DNA from: Cyclobacteriaceae bacterium YHN15
GTDB lineage: Bacteria; Bacteroidota; Bacteroidia; Cytophagales; Cyclobacteriaceae
NCBI GenBank assembly: GCA_003797895.1
Contig: RKQB01000002.1
Location: forward strand, 621,354-685,353
DNA: 64,000 nucleotides
Direction of reading: 5' to 3'
Positions 15,823-24,066 of the stretch are shown here, piece by piece; positions within the stretch are counted from its first letter, which is position 1; each line of letters begins with the position of its first letter. Made by a program: the position numbers and the translations under genes. The notes under the pieces were generated by a model. That model was given only the letters and a program-made list of their open reading frames with translations. It did not search any database and had not been told where the DNA came from.

Positions 15823-16512
15823 ATGCCTATCATTCAAACAAAAAAACTTTATAAAATTTACAATGAAGACACCATTCCTGTCTATGCCTTAAAGGATTTG
15901 AATTTGGACTTCGAAGTTGGTGAATTCACAACCATAGTAGGTCCATCCGGGTCCGGAAAAACCACCTTACTCAATATGATTGGTGGATTGGATGTACCGA
16001 CAAGGGGAAGTGTTCTCGTGGATGGGACAGATATTTCAACGCTTAAAAAAAATCAAGTTATTAATTTCAGGTTACACCATATCGGGTTTGTTTTCCAATC
16101 CTATAACCTGATTCCCGTACTTACTGCCCTTGAAAATGTCAGCCTGATTATGGAATTGCAAAACCGGGAGAAGAAAGAAATCAGGGAAAGGGCCATCCAT
16201 GTGCTGGAAGAAGTTGGATTAGCAGATAAACTGAACAGCAGGCCTTCTGAACTTTCCGGCGGTCAACAACAAAGGGTAGCCGTGGCTAGGGCTCTGGCTT
16301 CCAGACCTAAATATGTGTTGGCGGATGAACCTACCGCCAATCTGGATTCCAAGTCAGCTATGAATCTTTTGGACATCATGGCCAGGTTGAATAAAGATGA
16401 AAGCATGACTTTCATTTTCAGCACTCATGACCAAAGGGTGATTGAAAGAGCAAGAAGGGTAGTAACACTTGTAGACGGTGCTTTGTATGAAGACCTTAAA
16501 AAAGAGGGCTGA
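15823..16512 (+). CDS. LolD/MacB-type ABC transporter ATPase
   Basis: 229 residues with Walker A GPSGSGKTT (40-48), signature LSGGQQQRVAVARAL (144-158), Walker B YVLADEP (164-170) plus TANLDS, and the switch His in STHD. The LSGGQQQR and ADEPTANLDS forms are those of the LolD/MacB/FtsE group that pairs with FtsX-type permeases. It follows the second permease by 10 bp and overlaps the barrel gene downstream, so one complex from LolA-like protein through ATPase to outer membrane is implied. Confidence 0.94.
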   Translation: MPIIQTKKLYKIYNEDTIPVYALKDLNLDFEVGEFTTIVGPSGSGKTTLLNMIGGLDVPTRGSVLVDGTDISTLKKNQVINFRLHHIGFVFQSYNLIPVLTALENVSLIMELQNREKKEIRERAIHVLEEVGLADKLNSRPSELSGGQQQRVAVARALASRPKYVLADEPTANLDSKSAMNLLDIMARLNKDESMTFIFSTHDQRVIERARRVVTLVDGALYEDLKKEG

Positions 16513-17806
16513 TTTTAATCCTAACAGAATTCTGAATTTTTGTTTTTCAATTACATTGTTTTGGGTCATGGTGCCCCTTTGGGGAATGCAGGACCCAAAG
16601 GAACCTTACCTGATGCCATCAAACAATCTTCCTTTGCATGCTGATAAAGAAGGGAATAGTGGCCTTAACTTTGGGCAAGATCTACAGGATAGCCTTCCCG
16701 AAATTGGTAAAGAAAAATTTCCCCAGTTTCACCTTAACGGGTATATTAAATACCTTCCTTCCTTAAGAAACAGTGATGCCCTGGAAAAACCAAGTTTTGA
16801 TCAACTCCTTCACAACAGACTAAACTTCAGGGCAAATTTAAGTGGTAAATGGACTGCCAACGCCAGTTTGAGGACAAGGTTTTTTTATGGAAATGTATTG
16901 AAACAATTTCCTGATTTCAAAGATTTTCTAGAGCAGGATTTTGGTTATTGGGATTTAAGCAAAGTGCTGTGGAGCGGTGAAAATTATGTTTTGCATAGCG
17001 TCATAGATCGCATTTATGCCGAATACAAAACTGATAAATGGCAGCTAAGATTCGGAAGACAAAGAATAAATTGGGGTATCAACCTGGTATCCAATCCAAA
17101 TGACCTTTTCAATACTTATTCTTTTTTCGATTTTGATTATGAAGAAAGACCGGGAACGGATGCTGTCCGTTTAGAATACTTTTTAGGAGATATGAAAAGA
17201 TTGGAATTTGCTGTAGCCCCTGGAAGAACCAAAGAGGAAACAGTAGCTGCTTTTTTATACGCATTCAACAGTAAAGGATATGATATTCAGTTTTTATCCG
17301 GATATTTTCAGGATAGATGGACCGGAGGTTTGGGTTGGGCAGGAAGTATCAAGGATACAGGATTCAAAGGAGAAATCAGCTATTTCACTGATTTAAATCC
17401 CATTCAGGGAAGAGATAAATCAAATATTGTTACGGCCATTTCATTTGACCATATGTTACCTAATGGTACATTTTTGGTGCTGGAGTATCTATATAACCAA
17501 CAAAGGACTGGGGTGGAACAGAACCTCTTTCTATTGAATATTCCCTTGCAGGCAGATAACATTTCTTTTGTAGACCATTCTATCTTCCTGCAAGGCTCCT
17601 ACCCTATCAATCCCATCTTAAATGTAAGTCTTGCCAGCTTTTACTACCCGAGCAAAAACACTTTTTTCATCAGTCCTAGCCTAAGAGGAGATTTAATCAA
17701 GCACATAGATGTTTTACTGATCGGTCAATTTTTTATTGGTGGTTCGAATACGGTTTTCGCTCAGGCCGGTTCTCAAATCGCCGCAGCATTTAAATGGAAT
17801 TTTTGA
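16487..17806 (+). CDS. Outer-membrane beta-barrel protein linked to the LolA/FtsX-type ABC operon
   Basis: 439 residues from the ATG at 16487, 26 bp inside the ATPase gene. A signal peptide ends near residue 33. The mature part is rich in alternating aromatic strands, e.g. NRLNFRANLSGKWTANASLRTRF, WQLRFGRQRINWGINLVSNPNDLFNT and the closing GSQIAAAFKWNF with terminal Phe, as in porin or alginate-export-like barrels of 14-16 strands. The RLRFGRQxxNWG block is typical of that group. Being last in the operon, it could be the outer-membrane receiver or exit for the ABC system. No family name can be given with certainty. Confidence 0.78.
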   Translation: MKTLKKRADFNPNRILNFCFSITLFWVMVPLWGMQDPKEPYLMPSNNLPLHADKEGNSGLNFGQDLQDSLPEIGKEKFPQFHLNGYIKYLPSLRNSDALEKPSFDQLLHNRLNFRANLSGKWTANASLRTRFFYGNVLKQFPDFKDFLEQDFGYWDLSKVLWSGENYVLHSVIDRIYAEYKTDKWQLRFGRQRINWGINLVSNPNDLFNTYSFFDFDYEERPGTDAVRLEYFLGDMKRLEFAVAPGRTKEETVAAFLYAFNSKGYDIQFLSGYFQDRWTGGLGWAGSIKDTGFKGEISYFTDLNPIQGRDKSNIVTAISFDHMLPNGTFLVLEYLYNQQRTGVEQNLFLLNIPLQADNISFVDHSIFLQGSYPINPILNVSLASFYYPSKNTFFISPSLRGDLIKHIDVLLIGQFFIGGSNTVFAQAGSQIAAAFKWNF

Positions 17807-17808
17807 AA

Positions 17809-17858
17809 TGAAAAAACCGACCCAACTCATGAGTCGGCCTTCTCATTACTGTTTTTTG
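17809..17858. terminator. Possible terminator between convergent barrel and copper-receptor genes
   Basis: CCGAC (17817-17821) and GTCGG (17832-17836) flank a small loop containing ACTCATGAGT, preceded by AAAAAA and followed about 14 nt later by TTTTTT. The stem is short and the U-tract distant, so this is tentative. Confidence 0.35.
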
Positions 17859-17867
17859 AATGAAAAA

Positions 17868-20135
17868 TCAAAACTTAAAACTGAGCATAAAGAAGAAGTT
17901 TCTTCCAGGTGCATTCATCGGAACTCTGTTAACTCCAATGGGTCTGTTCAAGTGCTCATAATACGCCTGATCAAATAGGTTCTGTACTCCTATTTTAGCT
18001 CCCATAAATCCTGTGATATCATAGCTGGCATCAATATCAATAAGCGTGAATTTCGGGGTAGCAGTTTCTCCAAAATCTTCGGAAATCCTATTTTGTGCCA
18101 TTACATGCCTTAATCTCAAAGCAGTATTCAATTTATTATTGAAATGACTGCCAATTATGGCATACCTAAGGTCAAAAGGAGCAATTTCAGGTAAAGCCTC
18201 TTGAATAAACAGATTCTGTCCATAAGTATAGGCAAACATCAATTGCTGACGGAAGCCATATCCAATCAGATGATTGAAAGAAGTCTCAAAACCTGTTTTA
18301 ACTGCCTGATCAATATTCACAAATTGCCTCACCCCCGGACTCGTTGGAAGCCTTTGGGGCAATTCTGTTATTTCCGCTGTGATGTAATCGGTGAGGTAAG
18401 CTGCAAATAGATTAAGCTCAAGGGAGATCCTTGAGCTATTGTAGCCAAATACCAGGTCCACTTGGTTATTCGTTTCGGGATTCAGGTCCGGGTTGCCCAA
18501 CATTTCATATGGGTCAACGCCAATTGGGAAATAATTAATATAGCGTTCTGAAATACTTCCGCTCCTGCTTACTCTTGCCAGCCAAAAACCCAAACTGAAA
18601 CTCTCTCCTAGGTTACGCTTCAATCCCACAGAAAGCCCTGGATTCAATTGAGTCACCTCTGTCACGCCATTTACATTCTGAAATTCTTCCGCTGTATCCT
18701 GAGCCAATGCATGGTTGATTTCCATCCTTCCTGCCAAGCTTAACATAAAAGCACCTAAAGGTAAATGGTAAGAGGCAAAAGCCCCTGTTTTATTGATTCT
18801 GGAATCCTGCCAGGCATTGTCATAAAATGTCCTTCCGGCATTAGGACCCATTAAAAACTCCCTCTTTCTTGTTCCTTCTGCCGCCTCAGACCTAAAATCC
18901 AGACCTACATACAGTTTTCCCATTCCATATTGCCAAAATCCTTCTGTTCTGGCACCCATATTCCGGGTATTTGCAGGGGTGCTGGCATTCATCATTCGAG
19001 GATTGAGTTCTTTCATTCCATTGTCCATTAAATGGTCAACGATTGTGAAAAACCCAGAGGTGGTCCAGCTTTGCAACGAGCGTCCACTGAAATTCTTGGT
19101 ATGTCGAACTGATCCCATCCATGTATCATCAGACCTCAGGTCCATGGCCAATGTTGGAAAATCCACATCCCTTGCAAAATTTCTATTAATAGTGACCTGT
19201 AACAAATCTGAGTTGGAAATTCTAAAATCCCCATACATTCCTAGGGTACCCCGCTTGAAGTTTGCCGGGACTACATTCCCATTCCCATCCACATAATCAG
19301 AGCCAGTTGAATAGGATCCCATTATCCCAATATCATGGTTCTCGCCGGTAAACCCTACCCTGCCCTCATTTCTGAAAATCTGCCCATTGGATTCATACAT
19401 GCTGGAATACCTGCCATATACCCCTCTTTCAACTGAAAACTTTGGATCTTCCTGTATAAAATTGATGGTACCTCCCAATCCTATGCCATACCGTAAGGCA
19501 TGTGGTCCTTTGAGGATTTCAATTTGCTTAATCCTATTAAGCGCAATTTGGGAGGTAGGCGGATCCATGCGGTTAGGGCAGGCAGCAGTAGCCGACTGTA
19601 GACCATCAATTACAATGTTGAGCTGGTCATACTTAAATCCCCTCATTACGGGATCAAAGGCAAATGCCCCGCTTTTCCGGATAGATGAAACTGCTGGATT
19701 GAGATTCAATATAGCCCCGGCATCATGATGAAGTCTTTCCTGGTCTGAAATATGGATTTTTTGGTCTTTATCCTCTGAAACTTTAAGGGAAATGACTGAA
19801 ATAGGCTGTAAATTGAATATATTTTCTTTTCTGAAAAGTTTTCCCTTTTCAAATAGCTCCAGTAATTCTACTTCCGCAATGGCCCATTTCCCATAATTGA
19901 TATGACTGAGATGCAAAGTCTCTCCTGTAATAAAGGACAAGTTAATGTATCCATTATCATCGGAAACACCCTTTTGCTCTCCGTAATAGAACATCAGACC
20001 TATGATGGGTTCTTTCGAATTTTGGTCCAAAATCTGAAATGAGCGGGTACTTTGGGCATGATTAATGCTTAAAGTCAAAAAAGACAAAAGCATTATCAAA
20101 CCTATATTTTTCAGGTAATCAGTTTTGATTTTCAT
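17868..20135 (-). CDS. TonB-dependent copper receptor, OprC/NosA-like
   Basis: 755 residues: signal peptide ending NHAQ, a carboxypeptidase-regulatory-like beta domain (about 30-110) usual in Bacteroidota receptors, a plug domain (about 125-240) and a 22-strand barrel ending FFFMLSFKF. The plug has ATAACPNRMDPPTSQI, which is the diagnostic block of the OprC/NosA family; Cys186 and Met190 form the CxxxM that binds copper in OprC. NosA/OprC takes copper across the outer membrane, and NosZ needs many copper atoms, so its place beside the nos cluster fits a copper-supply role. It is convergent with the preceding operon. The small Cys-containing gene upstream on the same strand is probably its partner. 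Confidence 0.9.
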   Translation of the reverse strand: MKIKTDYLKNIGLIMLLSFLTLSINHAQSTRSFQILDQNSKEPIIGLMFYYGEQKGVSDDNGYINLSFITGETLHLSHINYGKWAIAEVELLELFEKGKLFRKENIFNLQPISVISLKVSEDKDQKIHISDQERLHHDAGAILNLNPAVSSIRKSGAFAFDPVMRGFKYDQLNIVIDGLQSATAACPNRMDPPTSQIALNRIKQIEILKGPHALRYGIGLGGTINFIQEDPKFSVERGVYGRYSSMYESNGQIFRNEGRVGFTGENHDIGIMGSYSTGSDYVDGNGNVVPANFKRGTLGMYGDFRISNSDLLQVTINRNFARDVDFPTLAMDLRSDDTWMGSVRHTKNFSGRSLQSWTTSGFFTIVDHLMDNGMKELNPRMMNASTPANTRNMGARTEGFWQYGMGKLYVGLDFRSEAAEGTRKREFLMGPNAGRTFYDNAWQDSRINKTGAFASYHLPLGAFMLSLAGRMEINHALAQDTAEEFQNVNGVTEVTQLNPGLSVGLKRNLGESFSLGFWLARVSRSGSISERYINYFPIGVDPYEMLGNPDLNPETNNQVDLVFGYNSSRISLELNLFAAYLTDYITAEITELPQRLPTSPGVRQFVNIDQAVKTGFETSFNHLIGYGFRQQLMFAYTYGQNLFIQEALPEIAPFDLRYAIIGSHFNNKLNTALRLRHVMAQNRISEDFGETATPKFTLIDIDASYDITGFMGAKIGVQNLFDQAYYEHLNRPIGVNRVPMNAPGRNFFFMLSFKF

Positions 20136-20296
20136 AATTGGAATACTTTAATAATCATTTGATCGGAATGTATAATCCCAGTATACTCCTGTCACCAGAA
20201 GCCTTTTCTATAAAAATGTCAATGCGCTCGTTACCAATGGAAAAGACAAAATTCCTTTTCTACATTGAAAATAAGGCATTGGAAATTTGGAAAGGA

Positions 20297-20671
20297 TTAA
20301 AAACAAGGAGGGTGAAAAAATTCATTGGAAGTGATGAATTTTAAATTCAGTTCATCCAAAATCCCAAACATAGAATGAAACTGATACCAATCCCTTTCAG
20401 GCGTGTAGGATTGGCCGGGAAGTATATAAACCAGCATTATTTCTTCCTGAACAAATGTTTTTTTGCTTTCTTCCTGATCATGTGCCATATCAAGCCTTCT
20501 GCTTAATTCACATTGGCCGTTGCAGGAGAGTTCAGGTTTATCCTGATTGATACAAAAAAGTTCTGCAATTCGCTCTCTATTTATACTGAAATCCAACTGA
20601 ATAAGGGAATAGCCCATTCCATTCAAAAGGATAAGTAAAGCGAGGGTTATATTTAGGATGCTTTTAGGCAT
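20297..20671 (-). CDS. Small membrane-anchored Cys-containing protein upstream of the copper receptor
   Basis: 124 residues with one N-terminal hydrophobic segment (ILNITLALLILLNGMGYSLI) and a conserved-looking block FCINQDKPELSCNGQCELSRRL with three cysteines (C-x9-C-x3-C). I recognise this as a recurring small protein encoded next to TonB receptors in Bacteroidota, without an assigned function. The Cys/Met content would allow metal binding. It reads in the same direction as the receptor, 161 bp upstream, and follows the NnrS-like gene by 49 bp, so all three may form one reverse-strand unit under the operator at 21959-21980. The C-terminal half is acidic and aromatic. Confidence 0.75.
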   Translation of the reverse strand: MPKSILNITLALLILLNGMGYSLIQLDFSINRERIAELFCINQDKPELSCNGQCELSRRLDMAHDQEESKKTFVQEEIMLVYILPGQSYTPERDWYQFHSMFGILDELNLKFITSNEFFHPPCF

Positions 20672-20720
20672 TATCAGCTTGCAAATTTATTTTTTAATCC
20701 ATGAGTTTGGGTGATCAATC

Positions 20721-21818
20721 TCACACAAGTTTCTCCAAGGAAGAGCTTCTTTTCAATGATTTATCTTTTACTTCTTTGATAATTGTAATTGTAGCCATTA
20801 AGATGAACATCAATAGGATGGACCACCCGTTGATAATTCCAAACAACAGCCTCAGGTCATTTATACCAAGAATACTGAATCCTATTCTACCGATCAAAGT
20901 CAGTTGAAATACTCCCCAGGAAAACCATAAAACAGGATGATAGGGATGCTGTTTGATGTGTAAAACCATGGGTAATATGATCGGTGCATGTGCCCAGATC
21001 ATGGAAAATGTAAATCCAAGGAAAAAAGTATGCAAATAGAGATCATAATGCATGGCATGTGTCTCCATAAAGCATAAGATAATTCCATGAATTGTAAGCC
21101 ATAAATAGCCTACCCTTAAACCTACACCGATATATTTGAATTGATTTGCTTTTTTCGAAGCGATTTTGGCCATATCATAATGAAGCAACCAAAAGGATAT
21201 AAAAATAACCGATGCTCCCATCAACCAATTTCCCAATCCATGAAATGGAAGCCACATTCCTATGAAGAAAAAGACCAAAAGCCAAACCAGCGCATTTTTT
21301 GCGATTTTTGGGGTGGGCAAAAACTTACTTAATTCCAACCTCTCCCCTACAATTGTAAAAAGAATAAACCCGATCCACCAAGGTACTGCTGAAGGAACAA
21401 AATCAGTGTAAAGCAGCATGAAATTACCTAACATCCAGGATACAGCTCCTATGCTCATTATATATTGATAGATTGCAGGATGCCTTAATGACTGTAGATA
21501 CATGATAACTATCAAGCCTATACTTGAAGCCAATAACATACTTTCTCCCAAGGTTGGCCATTTCAGAAACAATAAAACCGGAATGGATAAGCCACTTAAT
21601 AAGGGAAATACCAACCAAGCTCGGTGCTTCATAACCATGGCCCGCTCCAGGGAAATCAAGGTACCCAAAAAACCTCCCACCATCAATACCCCATGATTGG
21701 CAGCAGTGCCATTAACAGTAAACTCCATATATCCAAGCCTGATCCATCCTCCTGCAATTCCTAAAATCAAGGAAATCAAAATCAAGGGAAATAGATATAT
21801 AGGTTGTAGGATTTTCAT
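20721..21818 (-). CDS. Polytopic membrane protein, NnrS-like
   Basis: 365 residues with about ten to eleven membrane helices and no large soluble domain. Conserved-looking His residues lie in helices or turns: NHGVLMVGGFLGTLISLERA, TIHGIILCFMETHAMHYDLYLHTFFLGFTFSMIWAHAP and LHIKQHPYHP. This arrangement resembles NnrS, a heme- and copper-containing membrane protein that protects against NO stress, but similarity is judged by eye. A palindromic operator identical to those of the Rrf2-RIC-nos operon and the fasciclin gene lies about 140 bp upstream, which supports an NO-related role. Start is the ATG at 21818, directly before helix 1. Confidence 0.62.
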   Translation of the reverse strand: MKILQPIYLFPLILISLILGIAGGWIRLGYMEFTVNGTAANHGVLMVGGFLGTLISLERAMVMKHRAWLVFPLLSGLSIPVLLFLKWPTLGESMLLASSIGLIVIMYLQSLRHPAIYQYIMSIGAVSWMLGNFMLLYTDFVPSAVPWWIGFILFTIVGERLELSKFLPTPKIAKNALVWLLVFFFIGMWLPFHGLGNWLMGASVIFISFWLLHYDMAKIASKKANQFKYIGVGLRVGYLWLTIHGIILCFMETHAMHYDLYLHTFFLGFTFSMIWAHAPIILPMVLHIKQHPYHPVLWFSWGVFQLTLIGRIGFSILGINDLRLLFGIINGWSILLMFILMATITIIKEVKDKSLKRSSSLEKLV

Positions 21819-21958
21819 GATTTAAGGATAAATACTTTATTATTCAATTCGGAAAGGATTATTTGAAAATATTTTTGTCTTCATCTTCAAACTTCCCCTC
21901 TTTTTAGGTTTATGCTTCAATGCCTAAAACTTGATAAAATAAAACTCCCTGAATACAA

Positions 21959-21980
21959 TAAAGGATTTTTTTATCCTTTA
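21959..21980. promoter_or_regulatory. Predicted Rrf2-type operator upstream of the NnrS-like gene
   Basis: TAAAGGA (21959-21965), 8 nt (seven T and A), TCCTTTA (21974-21980). Third perfect copy of the palindrome in the window, about 140 bp before the start codon on the reverse strand. Confidence 0.7.
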
Positions 21981-22047
21981 TATAGGTCTAAGAAAGGGAG
22001 CATTTCAACTCCCTCCTATTTCTACCTCAAATATATATAGAAATTAT

Positions 22048-22069
22048 TATCGGACAAATACATCCTTTA
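22048..22069. promoter_or_regulatory. Imperfect second copy of the Rrf2-type operator
   Basis: TATCGGA (22048-22054), 8 nt, TCCTTTA (22063-22069). The right half is perfect; the left half differs at two positions. It lies 89 bp start-to-start from the perfect copy, so cooperative binding is possible. Confidence 0.4.
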
Positions 22070-22130
22070 TTATTTTATTGAATTCAGTCTCTTTTTTTTA
22101 GATTAAAAATCCAACTTAACTTTAAAAAAA

Positions 22131-22502
22131 TTATGAGGATAGTCTTGGTACTAAACCATTGATTTCGTCATTGATTTCCTGTAGCTGAGAATTGAATTTT
22201 GCAAGGAAATCCTCTGCATCAAAAGCAAGATTTTCAGTTAACGCTTGGTAATATTGAATCCCATCATTCAGGTTATTTTTGAATCTTTCAACATAGGAAT
22301 CAAATTTCGCTCCTTTTTCGTCAATGTATTGGTAAAGAATGGAAAGTTTACGGCTATATAATCTCCGCATGTCTTCCAATAGATGGTCATCCATAATAGA
22401 AACCACGGATGAAATTCCAAACTTTGCTACTTTTATGGGTGAATCAACGGTGAAACCCAATCCCATTACGGGGATGTGTATTTTGTGGGGTACTTGCATC
22501 AT
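22131..22502 (-). CDS. Conserved-looking 123-aa protein, possibly the N-terminal remnant of a longer protein
   Basis: The sequence begins MMQVPHKIHIPVMGLGFTVD, followed by SPIKVAKFGISSVVSIMDD and then helical, charged segments. I associate this opening with the N-terminus of a much longer (several hundred residue) Bacteroidota protein of unknown function that starts the same way, from memory and without a search. Here the frame ends after 123 codons at a TAA with no obvious continuation in the other frames of the reverse strand, so the gene may be truncated or a short natural variant. No signal peptide or membrane helix. Two adjacent ATG codons (22502, 22499) can serve as start. Confidence 0.55.
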   Translation of the reverse strand: MMQVPHKIHIPVMGLGFTVDSPIKVAKFGISSVVSIMDDHLLEDMRRLYSRKLSILYQYIDEKGAKFDSYVERFKNNLNDGIQYYQALTENLAFDAEDFLAKFNSQLQEINDEINGLVPRLSS

Positions 22503-22629
22503 TATAATTTCAATCAGTTAAAAATGCATATATTAAAATCCTTCCTAAGTGGCAAAGTTATCCGCTATATGCAAGAAAAAAGAATCAAAACCATGCTTAA
22601 AAATATGATTTTGATCAGGAAAAGCCATT

Positions 22630-23091
22630 TTAATTCGGCCTGAATTTTATCTGTAGCCCACGCAGGAAATTCCTAAGGATCTGATCCTTGAGCAGGCGGT
22701 ATTGGGGTTGGGTAGGTTTACGGAAAAATGCACTGATTTCATGCTTACTAATCTGCACATTCACTGAAGAAAGGATTTCAAGAATTTCATCATCCTTCAT
22801 GTCCAAGGCGATTTTGAGCTTGCGAAGTACCATATTATTGGTAAGCGTTTTCTCTGCAACCGGCTCGTCTCCTTCCCTCTTTCCCCTTCTATCAATGATC
22901 AGCCCATTAAGAAAATAAGCCAATTCTTTATCATAGATTCCTTTGTAATCCGGATCATCTTCTCTTTTCAGCCAATCACTTACCTCCGCCCTGGTAACTG
23001 TCTTTCCTCCCAAACCAAAAAGTGTGATCATTTTATCATCACTAAAATCAAAAGTATAGCGCAGGCTTCTAAGGATATCATTATTGGTCAT
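22630..23091 (-). CDS. DUF1456 (YehS-like) family protein
   Basis: 153 residues from the ATG at 23091. It consists of two copies of a helical unit of about 65-70 residues. The first is MTNNDILRSLRYTFDFSDDKMITLFGLGGKTVTRAEVSDWLKRED and the second starts TNNMVLRKLKIALDMKDDEILEILSSVNVQISKHEISAFFRK. This duplicated N(N)D/MxLRxLRxAL...DD..I pattern is the hallmark of DUF1456. Each repeat ends in a conserved FLNGL/FLRGL helix. Cytoplasmic; function unknown. It appears to stand alone with gaps of over 120 bp on both sides. Confidence 0.88.
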   Translation of the reverse strand: MTNNDILRSLRYTFDFSDDKMITLFGLGGKTVTRAEVSDWLKREDDPDYKGIYDKELAYFLNGLIIDRRGKREGDEPVAEKTLTNNMVLRKLKIALDMKDDEILEILSSVNVQISKHEISAFFRKPTQPQYRLLKDQILRNFLRGLQIKFRPN

Positions 23092-23300
23092 GGTAAATTG
23101 ACTATGTTTATGTTGTAAAGATGCTCTTAAGCGGATATTTATCCAAACAAGAAAATTCAAAGATTACCCACTATGGTATTTATCATTCTTCTAAACCTCT
23201 TTTGCGTCTCTAGCTTTTCAACTCAATTTTACTTTCAAAATCAGAATTCCCCAAGGAATAAACTCTAGTTTCAATGCTCTCGACTCTCGCTTCTCGTCTC

Positions 23301-23876
23301 TCACATCTCTATCACCTCCCTTACCTTAGCCCTTAAAACCGGGAATATCCTTTCTTCAAACCAAGGATTTCTTTTATGCCATGCTTTATTCCTCGGTGAA
23401 GGATGAACCAATGGGAAATATTTCGGAAGATATTCCTCAAAATTCCTGACCGTTTCAGTCAACGTTTTTCTCCTGTTTTGTCCAAGATAATATGCCTGCG
23501 CATATTGACCTATCAGTAAAATCAACTCAATTTGCGGCATAAATTCCAATAAGGAGGCATGCCATTTTGGAGCACATTCAGGTCTTGGGGGTAAATCCCC
23601 TCCTTTTCCTCTTCCCGGGTAACAGAATCCCATGGGAATGATGCCAAAAAGCTCGGTATTGTAAAAAGTTTCTGCATCAACTCCCAACCACCTCCGCAAT
23701 TCTTTTCCACTTTGGTCATTCCATGGAATCCCAGTGGCATGCACTTTTGTACCGGGGGCCTGTCCGATTACCAAAATCCTACTTTTTTCATTTGCTGAAA
23801 AAACAGGTTTAGGACCTAAAGGCAAATGGTTTTCACAAAGCCTACAGGCTCTTATTTGTTTGATCAGTTCTTCCAA
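23301..23876 (-). CDS. Uracil-DNA glycosylase family protein
   Basis: 191 residues starting at a TTG (a stop lies four codons upstream and no ATG fits). The protein has the superfamily motif A as GQAPGTKVHATGIPWNDQSG (38-57), the strand TELFGIIPMGFCYPGRG, and the motif B region LVHPSPRN near the C-terminus. Only two Cys (C11, C14) occur at the N-terminal site where family 4/5 enzymes have more, so a 4Fe-4S cluster is unlikely. It resembles the COG1573-type small uracil-DNA-glycosylase-like proteins that act in base excision repair; substrate is untested. The extreme 3' end overlaps a CTCTCG-type pyrimidine repeat that continues into the intergenic region. Confidence 0.88.
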   Translation of the reverse strand: MEELIKQIRACRLCENHLPLGPKPVFSANEKSRILVIGQAPGTKVHATGIPWNDQSGKELRRWLGVDAETFYNTELFGIIPMGFCYPGRGKGGDLPPRPECAPKWHASLLEFMPQIELILLIGQYAQAYYLGQNRRKTLTETVRNFEEYLPKYFPLVHPSPRNKAWHKRNPWFEERIFPVLRAKVREVIEM

Positions 23877-24066
23877 AACATTGCGAAATTAATTTTTTTC
23901 TGGAAAAAAGAGGCTAATTTGAACTGGAAATTGAACATGACTACTGTAATCCAAAAAGTTTTACCAAACAATTTCTTAGGTAACAATTCTCACAAAACCA
24001 AAACTCTTTTTTTTAGAATTTTGTATTACAAATTTAGAATCAATCATAAAAAATAATAATTGAATT

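Larger units (their letters stand above)
21819..22130. other. 312-bp regulatory region upstream of the NnrS-like gene
   Basis: AT-rich region between the NnrS-like gene start and the end of the gene at 22131. It contains one perfect and one imperfect copy of the TAAAGGA-N8-TCCTTTA palindrome, listed separately. No open frame of note and no clear rho-independent terminator for the gene on its right. Confidence 0.6.

Noticed and set aside
20138..20344. Forward frame of 68 codons upstream of the copper receptor
   Set aside because: Short, without signal peptide or domain pattern, and antisense to the leader of the receptor; its end overlaps the small Cys-protein gene.
23278..23313. CTCTCG-type pyrimidine repeat at the 3' end of the uracil-DNA-glycosylase-like gene
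   Set aside because: Short and degenerate; I recall similar filler in related genomes and see no sign of an element or binding site.
23826..24056. Forward frame of 76 codons before the persulfide dioxygenase gene
   Set aside because: Overlaps the start of the uracil-DNA-glycosylase-like gene on the other strand and has AT-rich, unpatterned composition.
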